Origin: Chryseobacterium indoltheticum
GTDB taxonomy: Bacteria; Bacteroidota; Bacteroidia; Flavobacteriales; Weeksellaceae
Assembly (NCBI RefSeq): GCF_003815915.1
Contig: NZ_CP033929.1
Coordinates: 2,108,001-2,172,000, forward strand
Direction: 5' to 3'
Length of the DNA stretch: 64,000 bases
Numbering within the stretch: position 1 is the stretch's first letter; every line of letters starts with the position of its first letter. A program made the translations under genes and the position numbers. Positions 1 to 8,509 of this stretch are shown one piece after another. The notes beneath the pieces are model-generated. The model was given only the letters and a program-made list of their open reading frames with translations. It was not told the DNA's origin and ran no database searches.

Positions 1-2
1 AA

Positions 3-149
3 AATAAAATAAGACAGGGGAAGCCTTTTAATGTGAAATTAATTCAGGGCAAACTTGATGAATTGATTGAGGGAAAAGGACAAACTCTTTTTGATATTTT
101 AATTGAAATTATAGAATCGCACAAGAATATTACACTGATTTTAGAGTAA
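3..149 (+). CDS. 3' end of an unidentified protein (partial)
   Basis: An open frame runs from the window edge to a TAA at 147-149 and gives the last 48 residues of a protein that starts upstream. The tail is mixed hydrophilic and hydrophobic and ends ITLILE. I do not recognise the family from this fragment. It converges with dgkA, leaving 10 nt between the two stop codons, which supports it as a real gene end. Confidence 0.5.
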   Translation, partial: NKIRQGKPFNVKLIQGKLDELIEGKGQTLFDILIEIIESHKNITLILE

Positions 150-159
150 TCTTTACGGT

Positions 160-519
160 TTAATTAAAAAAAATATATTTCCAATACACCAAAATTCCAA
201 CAATAACCGAAGCAATAGCCATTAAAGTAACGGCTCCCGCAGAAATATCTTTAATAAAACCAATTCTTTTATCAAATTCAGGTTGAATGATATCACAGAT
301 TTTCTCGATTGCAGTGTTGAAAATCTCAGCCGATAAGACTCCAAATGAAACTATTAAAACTAAAACAGTATCTATTGTTGAAAGTTTCAGATAAAAAATC
401 AAAAAAATGTTGATCAGTAAAGCAATAACTTCCATCTGAAAATTTCTTTCAGATCTAAACATGAAAAAAATACCTCGAAAAGCATTCAGAAAACTTTTAT
501 GAATCGGAGGTTTGCGCAT
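160..519 (-). CDS. dgkA: Diacylglycerol kinase family protein (DgkA-type)
   Basis: Small integral-membrane kinase of the DgkA family, which phosphorylates diacylglycerol or, in many bacteria, undecaprenol to recycle the lipid carrier. The 119 residues show three hydrophobic segments (about 31-46, 51-64 and 94-115). The family signature sits at residues 63-76 with E65, N68 and E72, followed by the K90-D91 pair before a small-residue membrane helix. The length is typical for a one-domain DgkA. It is transcribed away from dnaN, with the two starts about 115 nt apart. The substrate (lipid versus undecaprenol) cannot be decided from sequence. Confidence 0.9.
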   Translation of the reverse strand: MRKPPIHKSFLNAFRGIFFMFRSERNFQMEVIALLINIFLIFYLKLSTIDTVLVLIVSFGVLSAEIFNTAIEKICDIIQPEFDKRIGFIKDISAGAVTLMAIASVIVGILVYWKYIFFN

Positions 520-606
520 AGCTTTTGATTTTTAACAAAGATAAATTTATTTTGATGGTTGTTAATAACTCTCCATATTATTCTTTTCTATCTGTTTTCT
601 ATTTGT

Positions 607-614
607 TATATTTG
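607..614 (+). promoter_or_regulatory. Bacteroidota -7 box for dnaN
   Basis: TATATTTG matches the Bacteroidota -7 consensus TAnnTTTG and lies 21 nt before the chosen dnaN start at 636. No clear -33 TTG is seen at the expected distance. A transcript starting just downstream would exclude any dnaN start upstream of 636. Confidence 0.5.
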
Positions 615-635
615 TGGAAACTTATTTTTAAATCT

Positions 636-1766
636 ATGAAATTTATTATTTCAAGTGGTGAACTGCAGAAGGCTTTGCAAACTGTAAGTGGCGTAATATC
701 AAGTTCTCAGTCGAGACCGATTTTAGAAAACTATCTTTTTGAACTAAACGAAAACAACGTTACCATTACTGCATCTGATGGCGAAACAACGCTTATTACT
801 TCTTTGGAAGTGAAGTCTGATGATTCTGGTAGATTTGCGGTTCCAGCTAAGATTTTTCAAGATTTTATTAAAACGTATGGCGAGCAGCCTCTTACTTTAG
901 CGGTAAAAGATAACGCTGAAGGTACAGGAAGTTTGCTTGAAATTTTAGATGAAAAAGATAATTTTGCTGTAGCATTAGATAATGCAGACGATTATCCTGA
1001 AATTCCGGAATTTGATGCTTCTCAAAGTATCACAATGCCTGCAGGAGTTTTGTCTGAAGCGTTAACCAACACCCTTTTTGCAACAAGTAACGATTCTCTT
1101 CGTCCGGTAATGACGGGAGTTTTGTTCCAGTTTGGAGAAAACGAAACTAATTTTGTTTCTACAGATTCTCACAGATTGGTGGTTTACAAAAGAACAGATT
1201 TGATGAATGCTGAGCCAATGGAATTTATCATGCCTAAAAAGCCTTTGAATATTTTCAAAAATATTTTAGCAAGCTCAAATGAAGATATTACAATCGACTT
1301 CAACGAGAATATGGCCAAATTTACTTTTGGTAAACATATCTGGATCTGTAGACTAATCGATGGGAAATATCCTAATTACACTGCAGTAATTCCTAAAGAG
1401 AACCCGAATGTTTTGACGATCAACAGAAACCTTTTATTGGGTGCAATTAAAAGAGCGTCGATCATGTCTAATAAATCAACCAATCAGGTGAGATTCAAAT
1501 TGTCTGCAAATATTCTTCACCTTCACGCAGAAGATACAGAATATGCGAACAAAGCAGATATGCAGATTCCTTGTGATTATAACGGTGAAGATATCAATAT
1601 TGGTTTCAGTTCTAAATTCTTAACAGAAATGTTGGGTATTTTAGGAGCAGACGATATTACAATGAAAATGTCTCAGCCAAACAGACCGGGAATTATCGAG
1701 CCGCTTGACGGACTTGAAGAAAACGAAAATATCTTAATGCTTTCAATGCCTGTAATCGGATTGTAA
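636..1766 (+). CDS. dnaN: DNA polymerase III subunit beta (sliding clamp)
   Basis: The beta clamp encircles DNA and tethers the replicative polymerase. From the ATG at 636 the protein has 376 residues, the normal family length. It starts MKFIISSGELQKALQTVSG and ends with the conserved MLSMPVIGL tail that forms part of the partner-binding pocket. All three clamp domains are present, for example the SLRPVMTGVLFQ segment that begins domain 2. The frame stays open upstream to 525, but those codons show no clamp homology and precede a likely promoter at 607-614, so 636 is preferred. A terminator follows. Confidence 0.96.
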   Translation: MKFIISSGELQKALQTVSGVISSSQSRPILENYLFELNENNVTITASDGETTLITSLEVKSDDSGRFAVPAKIFQDFIKTYGEQPLTLAVKDNAEGTGSLLEILDEKDNFAVALDNADDYPEIPEFDASQSITMPAGVLSEALTNTLFATSNDSLRPVMTGVLFQFGENETNFVSTDSHRLVVYKRTDLMNAEPMEFIMPKKPLNIFKNILASSNEDITIDFNENMAKFTFGKHIWICRLIDGKYPNYTAVIPKENPNVLTINRNLLLGAIKRASIMSNKSTNQVRFKLSANILHLHAEDTEYANKADMQIPCDYNGEDINIGFSSKFLTEMLGILGADDITMKMSQPNRPGIIEPLDGLEENENILMLSMPVIGL

Positions 1767-1787
1767 GATTAAAAAAAAATATAAGTA

Positions 1788-1821
1788 AAAAGGATTTCAA
1801 ATTTTTGAAATCCTTTTTTTT
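1788..1821 (+). terminator. Intrinsic terminator after dnaN
   Basis: AAAGGATTTCAAA pairs with TTTGAAATCCTTT and is followed by a run of eight T. The A-rich 5' flank could let it also stop minus-strand transcripts coming from 3345-1882. Confidence 0.85.
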
Positions 1822-1881
1822 GTTTAAGTATTTTGACCGCTTTTACATTTTCAACCTTGAATCAAAATGTTTACAATAATT

Positions 1882-3345
1882 TTACTTTTTTTCGATCTTT
1901 ACCAATCCTTGTCTAGTCGCTAAATAAAGATTTCCTTTCTCATCAAATGTCATAGTTGAGATGTATGAAGTTGGAATATCTGAGTTTTGATTATGATAAT
2001 TTTCCCATCCATCTTTTAGATCGTATCTTATTAATCCTGCTCTGTCGGTTGATATCCACACTACTTTATCAGTTTTGTCGTAAAGAATACAGTTTGTATG
2101 GTTAAAAGGGATGCCTGAGTTTTCTGTTGTGTACTGTTTAAACGTTCCATCAGTATTTCTAATTGCAAAACCTTCATTCCTATTTACCTGTCCTTTTTCT
2201 TTAGAGTTAAACTCATATAACGTAAAGTATAGATTACCATTTTCATCCTCATCCATTGAGGTAATACATTTGCCTTTTAATACCGTCGAAGTATTTTCAA
2301 AATTTGTAGCTTTTCCATTTTCATCGATCATTACCGTTCCGCTAAAAGTTCCAATCCAGATTCTGTTTTTAGAATCCCTTTTTGCGAAAGTTACTCTGTC
2401 GGAAGGAAATTCTTTAATTTTACTTTTATTGATATTTGACCATTGCCCGTTTTTGAAAATTGTTAAGCCTTCATCAGAACAGAAAAATACTTCACCAGTT
2501 TTTGGATTGTTAATTATTTCGTAGGCTCCGTCAATGCCGATTTCTTTAGGATCATATTTTGTCCATTTATCATTATCAAAACTATAAATGTTGTTGGTTG
2601 CTGCAACCCATTTTACATTGTCATTATCCGAAGCAAGGGCATAATATGAAAAGAATTTTCCTTTATCGGTAATGTTTTGCTCTGCATTTTTAAAATCTTT
2701 GCCATCAAAAGTGACCAAACTTTCATCTGCAGTTAACCAAATTAATCCACTTTTATCAATTGCAATATGATCATTCATATTATTTGGAAGATTAGAGTTT
2801 TTGGAGTTCCAAGATGTTATCTTATAATTTTTTAGATTTTCATTTTTATAATTATAAGTTTTATTGAATATTTCAGGATTTGCAGGTCTGTCAAAAGATT
2901 TTGTAAAAGCTTTGACATCAACTCTTTCTACATTCCCTTTGATTTTGTTTTCATTGATGGTGAAAATTAAATTAATTGAAGACTTTTCCTCCTTTTTTCC
3001 AGCTGTAATTGCAGGTGACCAGTTTTTCAATTTATTTAATTTTTCAATAATCTTTAAAGTAATTGGGTTTTTTAATTGGTCTGTATGGCTTAGAACACAA
3101 GCTTTTCCTTTTGAATCAACAAGTATCTGAAATTTAATAGCACCTTTTAAGCCTTTTAAATTTAAAGATTCTTGAAGTTCATTTTGTAATTGCAAAAAGT
3201 CCTCTTCATTATATCCGGCTTTTACATCTCCACAATCAAGGCAAAACTTATCTGTTTTACAGTTGTCTAATTTTACAGGAAAAAGATTTTGAGCATTCAG
3301 GTTTACTGCGAAAGCAGTCGATAAAATTAAAATTGTTCTTTTCAT
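1882..3345 (-). CDS. Secreted propeller protein with N-terminal TonB-C-like domain
   Basis: 487 residues with a signal peptide (cleavage near NLNA-QN). Residues about 50-140 resemble a TonB C-terminal-type domain (ILVDSKGKACVLSHTD, then WSPAITAGKK). The rest is a beta-propeller of the kind found in the sensor part of Bacteroidota regulators, with repeated motifs such as DKSGLIWLTADE, DSKNRIWIGTFSG and DEKGNLYLATRQG. No kinase or HTH follows, so it is a free extracytoplasmic propeller rather than a hybrid regulator. The substrate or partner is unknown. It ends opposite the dnaN terminator. Confidence 0.75.
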   Translation of the reverse strand: MKRTILILSTAFAVNLNAQNLFPVKLDNCKTDKFCLDCGDVKAGYNEEDFLQLQNELQESLNLKGLKGAIKFQILVDSKGKACVLSHTDQLKNPITLKIIEKLNKLKNWSPAITAGKKEEKSSINLIFTINENKIKGNVERVDVKAFTKSFDRPANPEIFNKTYNYKNENLKNYKITSWNSKNSNLPNNMNDHIAIDKSGLIWLTADESLVTFDGKDFKNAEQNITDKGKFFSYYALASDNDNVKWVAATNNIYSFDNDKWTKYDPKEIGIDGAYEIINNPKTGEVFFCSDEGLTIFKNGQWSNINKSKIKEFPSDRVTFAKRDSKNRIWIGTFSGTVMIDENGKATNFENTSTVLKGKCITSMDEDENGNLYFTLYEFNSKEKGQVNRNEGFAIRNTDGTFKQYTTENSGIPFNHTNCILYDKTDKVVWISTDRAGLIRYDLKDGWENYHNQNSDIPTSYISTMTFDEKGNLYLATRQGLVKIEKK

Positions 3346-3426
3346 CTAGTTTAGTTTTCTATTTTCGTGGGTAATAATATCATTTAGTTTTTAAATTTTT
3401 ATTGATCAAATATAAATTTTATATGT

Positions 3427-3798
3427 TTAATCAACTAAAATTCTATAATTAAAAATTTCTTTTCTGTCTTTTAGGATTGAATCAAAATCAAAGGGTTTAA
3501 AGCTAATCTGTCTGTCATAATATTTAAAATCACCATTGTAGATCTCTAAAATTTTATCTTTAGTTTCTTTATCCGGATTTTGTAAATATTTTTCACAAAG
3601 ACAAAGTGCCAATTCTTGTTGTGCAGATTCAAGCCTCCATTGATTACCGACCATATGTTGTCCGTCTACTTTAAATTCCACTTTTTCATCTAAAACATCA
3701 TACTTGATTTTACAAGATTTAAAACTAACTTCTCCGGTATATTTTTCGGTACAGGAAAAAAGTATTGTCAAAAGCGAGAATAGATAGATTGGTTTCAT
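3427..3798 (-). CDS. Small lipoprotein of unknown function
   Basis: 123 residues. The start MKPIYLFSLLTILFSC is a lipoprotein signal with lipobox Cys16. The mature part is charged, has three further cysteines (one near residue 28, then LCLCEKY), and has no domain I recognise. It lies 37 nt downstream of the membrane protein gene at 4375-3836 on the same strand, so the two are probably co-transcribed. Confidence 0.6.
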   Translation of the reverse strand: MKPIYLFSLLTILFSCTEKYTGEVSFKSCKIKYDVLDEKVEFKVDGQHMVGNQWRLESAQQELALCLCEKYLQNPDKETKDKILEIYNGDFKYYDRQISFKPFDFDSILKDRKEIFNYRILVD

Positions 3799-3835
3799 TT
3801 TGTAAAGCTTATGTTAGCTGTAGTTTTTTATTGTT

Positions 3836-4375
3836 TTAAAAATTCACGGATATTTTCATAGTTTTTTTGCTATTTTCCAGAAAACTTAATCTTATTTGAA
3901 TTTTATTTCTATTAATTAATAAAAATCCTTTTACTAAAAATTGATCAAGTTTTGTTTCACGTTTCGATATTACATTATTTAATGACTTTAAATAAATTAG
4001 TATTGAAGAATTATTGCTATTATCGAATAATGCGGTTTTCTTTATATCTTTTTGTTCGACAAAATATTTTCCGTTTTTATAAATAATTCCGTTTACTTTC
4101 GTAAGTTCAAGCTTTCCTCGGATTAACATACTCAATGAGTCAACTAAAAGAACTAAAAAAAGCAAGTTCAGAAATAAAGAAATTCCTAATAACAAGTTTT
4201 CTCTTTCATAAAATAATTTTCCAACCCATTGATGTCTTCCAGATGATGAAGGTGGTCTATAAGCTAAATATTCATAATTTATTGTTATTAAACCAAAAAT
4301 TACTATTAGAATTATTGATAAAGTCAAGTATTTTAAAACTTTTAATTTATTATATTTAATTGTAAGTTCTTTCAC
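3836..4375 (-). CDS. Two-helix membrane protein of unknown function
   Basis: 179 residues with one transmembrane segment at about 14-32 and another at about 62-82, joined by an extracytoplasmic stretch carrying RPPSSSGRHQWVGKL. The C-terminal half is a soluble lysine-rich domain. No family recognised. Its ATG is exactly 28 nt from the attC-like element at 4404-4501, the same spacing as for the next gene upstream and its element. It may therefore be the first gene after an inserted cassette, or a cassette gene itself. Confidence 0.6.
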   Translation of the reverse strand: MKELTIKYNKLKVLKYLTLSIILIVIFGLITINYEYLAYRPPSSSGRHQWVGKLFYERENLLLGISLFLNLLFLVLLVDSLSMLIRGKLELTKVNGIIYKNGKYFVEQKDIKKTALFDNSNNSSILIYLKSLNNVISKRETKLDQFLVKGFLLINRNKIQIRLSFLENSKKTMKISVNF

Positions 4376-4403
4376 TATTTACGGTGGATTGATAAAAATT
4401 GAG

Positions 4404-4501
4404 GCTAACGGAAAAAGTATTAGCGAGATGCTAGATTTAACTGAAAGTTCAATTCAGAACTGCGTAAAGCCTATGTTTTTTCGCCTTGTTAAAATTAGTG
4501 A
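4404..4501 (-). repeat. attC-like imperfect palindrome B
   Basis: Read on the minus strand it opens with TAACAAGG and closes with CGTTAGC, the same ends as the element at 5414-5540. An inner hairpin (CTGAA/TTCAG) and A-run/T-run complementarity lie between the ends. The length of 98 nt is within the range known for integron attC sites. The outer arms pair only partly, and the 3' box GTTAGCC departs from the GTTRRRY consensus at one position, so this is a resemblance and not proof. Confidence 0.4.
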
Positions 4502-4599
4502 AAAAACCATATGAAAAGTAGCGCAGCTGCTAAATATTTGAATATTTCAATGTAGAATTTAACCCCGCATTTGACAATACAATGCTAGCAGAATTTTTG

Positions 4600-5385
4600 T
4601 TAATAGTTTATTTTATGATTTAACTCAATAGGATTATTTTTTAGCAAAATACTATTCTGTATTTCTTTATTTTTTACAGAAATATCCACTGTATTACCTT
4701 TTGGATCGGTAAATGTAGCTGTTTTCCAACCTTTTGAATTTATATCAAATGGATCATTAAAATATGATTTGGCAAGTACTTCATATTTTTTCCAATCAAT
4801 TTTTATTGTTTTTTTTCGTGCGTCAAAAATATTCCCGCCTTTCTTGACTTCTATCAAATTAAATGAATATTCATTGTTTGAATCTTGAATAGAAACGATT
4901 AATCCGGGTAAACCACTGAAAATATAGGGACCATCTGCAAAAGGTAATTCTGAAGTAAACCAAGCAATCCAGTTTCTTCCTCCATAATTTGTTTCTGCTT
5001 TTTGAGATTTATATTTTCCAATGAGTTTCTGTTCCGAAGTTATTTTCCAATTTAATATTTCCTCAACTGGAAGAAGATAATCTGTTCCCAGATAAGTAAT
5101 TACTTTTTCAATTCTTTTTTGAGCAAGATTCTTTTTGACATAGAGTTTGTTTTCAACGCCCATATTATACCTTCCGTTTCCATTATTCAACTTTATTGAA
5201 TCATTTTTTTTGTCTAGTGAATCTCTAAAAATTGAAATATTATTTTTAAAATCCAAAATCATCTTCTGGGAATAAACATCATCTGGATTTTCTAAATTCA
5301 GTTTGTATTTTGTTTCGTAAATAAAACTTATTTTTTGCGGGAAGCAAAATGTAGAAATTCCAAGAAAAATTATAATAAATTTCAT
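4600..5385 (-). CDS. GLPGLI family secreted protein
   Basis: The 261-residue product carries the signature of the GLPGLI family (PYIFSGLPGLIVSIQDSNN), a Bacteroidota group of exported proteins of unknown role. The ATG at 5385 is preferred over the frame-opening ATG at 5475. It is followed directly by a signal peptide (MKFIIIFLGISTFCFPQ), whereas the longer version would begin inside the palindromic element at 5414-5540. Flanking attC-like elements make this gene look like a single-gene cassette. It has no promoter of its own that I can see. Confidence 0.8.
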   Translation of the reverse strand: MKFIIIFLGISTFCFPQKISFIYETKYKLNLENPDDVYSQKMILDFKNNISIFRDSLDKKNDSIKLNNGNGRYNMGVENKLYVKKNLAQKRIEKVITYLGTDYLLPVEEILNWKITSEQKLIGKYKSQKAETNYGGRNWIAWFTSELPFADGPYIFSGLPGLIVSIQDSNNEYSFNLIEVKKGGNIFDARKKTIKIDWKKYEVLAKSYFNDPFDINSKGWKTATFTDPKGNTVDISVKNKEIQNSILLKNNPIELNHKINY

Positions 5386-5413
5386 TTGTGACGAGTGGTT
5401 GCTTAAATTTTTT

Positions 5414-5540
5414 GCTAACGTTTCGGGGCTTTGCGATGGTGGGCAGTCGAAGCACAAATCTTCAGTTTTGTACAAAAGTTCAATAGAAGAACAACCGTTG
5501 AACTTTGCAGTTTCGGCCCACTATTGCAAAACCCTTGTTA
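5414..5540 (-). repeat. attC-like imperfect palindrome A
   Basis: On the minus strand the element runs from TAACAAGGG to CGTTAGC over 127 nt. A 19-nt outer arm (GGGTTTTGCAATAGTGGGC) pairs with GCCCACCATCGCAAAGCCC with only three non-Watson-Crick positions. A second perfect inner pair, AAAGTTCAA with TTGAACTTT, closes the top. This two-level fold, the length and the TAAC/GTTA ends match known attC architecture (for example Vibrio repeats of about 125 nt). It begins 12 nt after the stop of the gene at 5553 and ends 28 nt before the next start. Confidence 0.55.
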
Positions 5541-5552
5541 CCTGCCGTATTT

Positions 5553-6581
5553 TTATTTTGTAAGTATCTCAATTTTATTGTCTTTACTTATCGCAACTTG
5601 TTTTGTCTTTCTGTTAAAAGCTATTCTCGGCAAGTTGTCAAGATGATGAATGATTGAAGAAACTTGATTGCCTGATTGTATATCTTTCAGCTCATCTACA
5701 ATTTCACCAGTTTTGAAATTGATAATTTTGGGATTTTCGTATAAGTCCCAAGCAAATGTTTCATCTATTGCCGTCAAGTGTCCGCCAGTAGTAAAATTTG
5801 GTTGAATTATTTCTGTTACTTCGTTGGTTTTAATATTCCAAATCCCAATTTGTCCATTTTTAAGTTTGTCAGATGGGTCGTGGTTGAATGGTTCTGTGTC
5901 ATTAGGTGACCCAATTAAAACCAAGTCATTTGTAATAAAACTTGCGGAACAAATTTCAGCGTCAACATCAGGATTATGTTTGCTTTTGTCCAAAGCAAGT
6001 GGATTATGAATACATTCTTCAATGTCAAATACTTCAATAAAGTCATATGGATGCCAAGCCCAACCTTTGCTTAACAGTGTTTTATTATCAAGGCTAACTT
6101 CTAATCTTGAATGAAAAAAGTCAGATGGTTTTCTGACAATGTGATTTGTCAAAAAGTTGCCTGTTTCAACTTCTTCGAAGTCAAGCCTACAATATTCTTC
6201 TGGACAATGAATTAAAATGTTTCTGCCGTCCTTAAGTTTAGCAAATGCAATAGGATACTCATAAACTTCTGCGTGATAATAAGAACGATTGATTTCCCGT
6301 AAAATTTGTCCATTTTTAAGTAAAAGTCCTTTTGTTCCAAGTTTTTTATAAATGACTGAATATATTCCATCTTCTGAAGTTATTGCACTGTCAAACGAAA
6401 AAGCGAAATAATATCTTCCAAGTTCTTTTACTTGTCCATCTGCAAAATACTGTCTACCTGAATTTGCCCAATCGATTAAGTAATCGTTTGACCAAGTTAG
6501 CGTCGATAAATTATTTGTCTTTATTGTTTGTCTTTGCATAGTGTCGGTATAATATGGCAGATAACTTTTAGCTTCACGCAT
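5553..6581 (-). CDS. WD40/propeller-like cytoplasmic protein of unknown function
   Basis: 342 residues (327 if the second ATG at 6539 is used) without a signal peptide or membrane segment. It has repeating beta-strand motifs that suggest a propeller fold, for example GQIGIWNIKTNEVTEI, KIINFKTGEIVDEL and KQVAISKDNKIEILTK. I do not recognise a named family. The stop codon lies only 12 nt from the attC-like element A, which is the expected arrangement for a cassette gene and its recombination site. The function cannot be assigned. Confidence 0.6.
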   Translation of the reverse strand: MREAKSYLPYYTDTMQRQTIKTNNLSTLTWSNDYLIDWANSGRQYFADGQVKELGRYYFAFSFDSAITSEDGIYSVIYKKLGTKGLLLKNGQILREINRSYYHAEVYEYPIAFAKLKDGRNILIHCPEEYCRLDFEEVETGNFLTNHIVRKPSDFFHSRLEVSLDNKTLLSKGWAWHPYDFIEVFDIEECIHNPLALDKSKHNPDVDAEICSASFITNDLVLIGSPNDTEPFNHDPSDKLKNGQIGIWNIKTNEVTEIIQPNFTTGGHLTAIDETFAWDLYENPKIINFKTGEIVDELKDIQSGNQVSSIIHHLDNLPRIAFNRKTKQVAISKDNKIEILTK

Positions 6582-6675
6582 TGCGTCAATTCAAACTAAT
6601 TACGCTAAAGTAATATAATTATTATTCCAAAACAATTTTAAATCAACCTTGAAAGAAAAATCTTTATCTCAATAT

Positions 6676-7395
6676 TTATAGAAGTATTGAGTTTTTGGCT
6701 TCCAGCTTCTCAATCAAATTCCCTTTCACCACCGTAAAAGTATAATCCTTCGCTTCTGCAAACGAAATTTCATACTTTCTTTCAATATCTCTTAAGTCTT
6801 CGGGAAACTGAGATAAAACATGATCGTAATATTCATCAAGAAAATCTTTTGAAGGCATGGTGTAATTGATCTTTAACTGAAAACGTCTGATAATGGCGGT
6901 ATCAATAATTTCTGCGTGATTGGTAGCGCACAATAAAAGTGCATTTTCGGGATAATAATCAATCAGTTGAATCAAAGTATTAACGAGTCTTCGCATTTCG
7001 CCAACATCTTTATCGTCACTTCCACGGGCTTTTCCGATTTGGTCCAGCTCGTCCAGAAAAAGAACCGATCTTTCTCTTGCAGCTTTGTCAAAGATCATTT
7101 TGATGTTTTGAGAAGTTTCCCCAATCCTAGATGAAACAATATTGCTCAGATTTAAGATGATAATACTTTTTCCTAAAGCATTGGCGATTGCTTTTGCGGT
7201 CATTGTTTTTCCGCAGCCTGAGCTTCCTTCCAGAAGGATTTTATTATTGACGGGAAGTCCGTATTCCTGAAGTTCTTTGATGTAAGTGTGTTCTTTTATG
7301 AGCTGTACAAATTGTTGCTTATTTTGAGGTTCAAGATAAACTTCATCCAGCGTTACAGCTTCTTTATCCTGAATAATGAGATTGTACAGATTCAT
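6676..7395 (-). CDS. AAA-family ATPase, single domain
   Basis: 239 residues. Walker A GSSGCGKT is at 57-64 and Walker B VLFLDELDQIG is near 107-117. A sensor-1-like segment ALLLCATNH and arginine-finger-type residues in TAIIRRFQ follow. The arrangement matches the ATPase module of FtsH, Vps4 and proteasome-type AAA proteins, but there is no protease or N-terminal substrate domain, so the partner must be encoded elsewhere. Cytoplasmic. It stands alone, about 95 nt downstream-facing from the propeller gene. Confidence 0.8.
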   Translation of the reverse strand: MNLYNLIIQDKEAVTLDEVYLEPQNKQQFVQLIKEHTYIKELQEYGLPVNNKILLEGSSGCGKTMTAKAIANALGKSIIILNLSNIVSSRIGETSQNIKMIFDKAARERSVLFLDELDQIGKARGSDDKDVGEMRRLVNTLIQLIDYYPENALLLCATNHAEIIDTAIIRRFQLKINYTMPSKDFLDEYYDHVLSQFPEDLRDIERKYEISFAEAKDYTFTVVKGNLIEKLEAKNSILL

Positions 7396-7807
7396 ATTTC
7401 TTGAACATTAATATTAATCTGCAAAGATAAGTGATTTAGAATTTTCAAGCCAGTTTAAATGTATTTGAAAAACAATTTCTTCTTTTTATTTACTTAAAAT
7501 CTTGCAAATTAGGTGAGATTTATTTTAAAGCATTTTAAATTTGCTCAATCCGAAAAATCTGCGAGAAAATATTTAATAGTTTTGATTTTTGAATCTTTGT
7601 CTTTCGAAAACAAGTGAAACGGCTTATTTCAGTTTTTTATTTAAACTCTTTGTATATCATTGCGTTTTTTTAACCGCCAAGACAGACAAAGTTTTTACAA
7701 TAAACAATAAATAAAGGCATTTCATTTAACAAAGAAATACAATTGCTTAAATATCAATCATAAAAGACATCGCAAAATGCATAACGGGTTTAATCAGTTG
7801 TATTTCT
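7396..7807. other. Non-coding gap
   Basis: 412 nt of AT-rich sequence between the AAA ATPase and mepB. I see no supported open frame, no strong hairpin and no clear promoter match. Confidence 0.5.
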
Positions 7808-8311
7808 CTATAAGATTCTCGATTTTAAAATAGATTCAAACATATGAACATAATTTTCATCAGCAAAATCTATAAAAAATTGAGTTTGCCAGTTTTGAGT
7901 TTTCGTTGCCTGTTTGTTTTGTGGAATATCCCAATTCGGATAAACTCTGAAACCTCGTTTTCCATCTTTGTAACCTGAGCTGAGAATTTGATTTTTAATC
8001 AAACTATCTTTTGTAAAAAGGAAAAACCCGAAATTTTCAGATGTTTCAGTTAAGATTAAGTAAAAGTCTGAAGGATCTTCAGAAGTGAAAGGCTCTGTTT
8101 CTCTAGAAATAGAATTTCTTTTCCATAAAGTGACAAACTGACCAATTTTTGTCGGTGTTACTTTGGCTTTTCTGAATTTAATTTGAAAGGAGTTGAGTTG
8201 AAAATTACATCCGAAATATTCTTTGCATTCCTGCTCCTGATGTAAATTGGAAATGACCAGACTGAGATTAGAAAATAGTAATTCTTGAAGTTTCTCGAGT
8301 GGTGCAATCAT
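7808..8311 (-). CDS. mepB: MepB-like protein
   Basis: 167 residues with the MepB family core, including the signature RKAKVTPTKIGQFVTLWKR at about 47-65, then DFYLILTE, GFFLFTKDSL and GFRVYPNWD. MepB is named from the Staphylococcus aureus mepRAB operon next to a multidrug pump, and its biochemical role is unknown. Here no MepA-type pump or MarR regulator lies beside it. The upstream region holds a 12-bp hairpin and a 15-nt palindrome that might be regulatory. Confidence 0.8.
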   Translation of the reverse strand: MIAPLEKLQELLFSNLSLVISNLHQEQECKEYFGCNFQLNSFQIKFRKAKVTPTKIGQFVTLWKRNSISRETEPFTSEDPSDFYLILTETSENFGFFLFTKDSLIKNQILSSGYKDGKRGFRVYPNWDIPQNKQATKTQNWQTQFFIDFADENYVHMFESILKSRIL

Positions 8312-8326
8312 AGTTTTATGTTTTCA

Positions 8327-8371
8327 GCTCTTCTACTCCGGTTGAGTAGAAGAGCGACAGTTTTAAACTGT
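8327..8371. promoter_or_regulatory. Hairpin and palindrome upstream of mepB
   Basis: GCTCTTCTACTC (8327-8338) and GAGTAGAAGAGC (8344-8355) form a perfect 12-bp stem with a 5-nt loop and no T-run. Directly next to it, ACAGTTTTAAACTGT (8357-8371) is a perfect 7-1-7 palindrome. Both lie within 60 nt upstream of the mepB start on the minus strand, where an operator or 5' leader would be expected. Confidence 0.35.
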
Positions 8372-8428
8372 AAACATAAAAAAATATTAATTGAAATTTG
8401 TTAAATAGAGGAATGTTTTAATTAAAAA

Positions 8429-8509
8429 CTAGTTCCCTTCTCTTCTAGCAGTTACAAAATAAGAAGTAACAAGAATTGCACATGTTGCGATACCAATGTA
8501 AGCGATCAT
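8429..8509 (-). CDS. 26-residue single-pass membrane microprotein
   Basis: A short minus-strand frame reads MIAYIGIATCAILVTSYF followed by VTARREGN and a stop. That is one hydrophobic helix of about 18 residues followed by a positively charged tail, a typical layout for small inner-membrane proteins with the C-terminus in the cytoplasm. An AT-rich leader precedes the ATG. It lies alone in a large gap. Coding potential is inferred from composition only. The role is unknown. Confidence 0.4.
   Translation of the reverse strand: MIAYIGIATCAILVTSYFVTARREGN

Noticed and set aside
525-635. N-terminal extension of DnaN
   Set aside because: The clamp fold begins at the ATG at 636, and a -7 box lies at 607-614.
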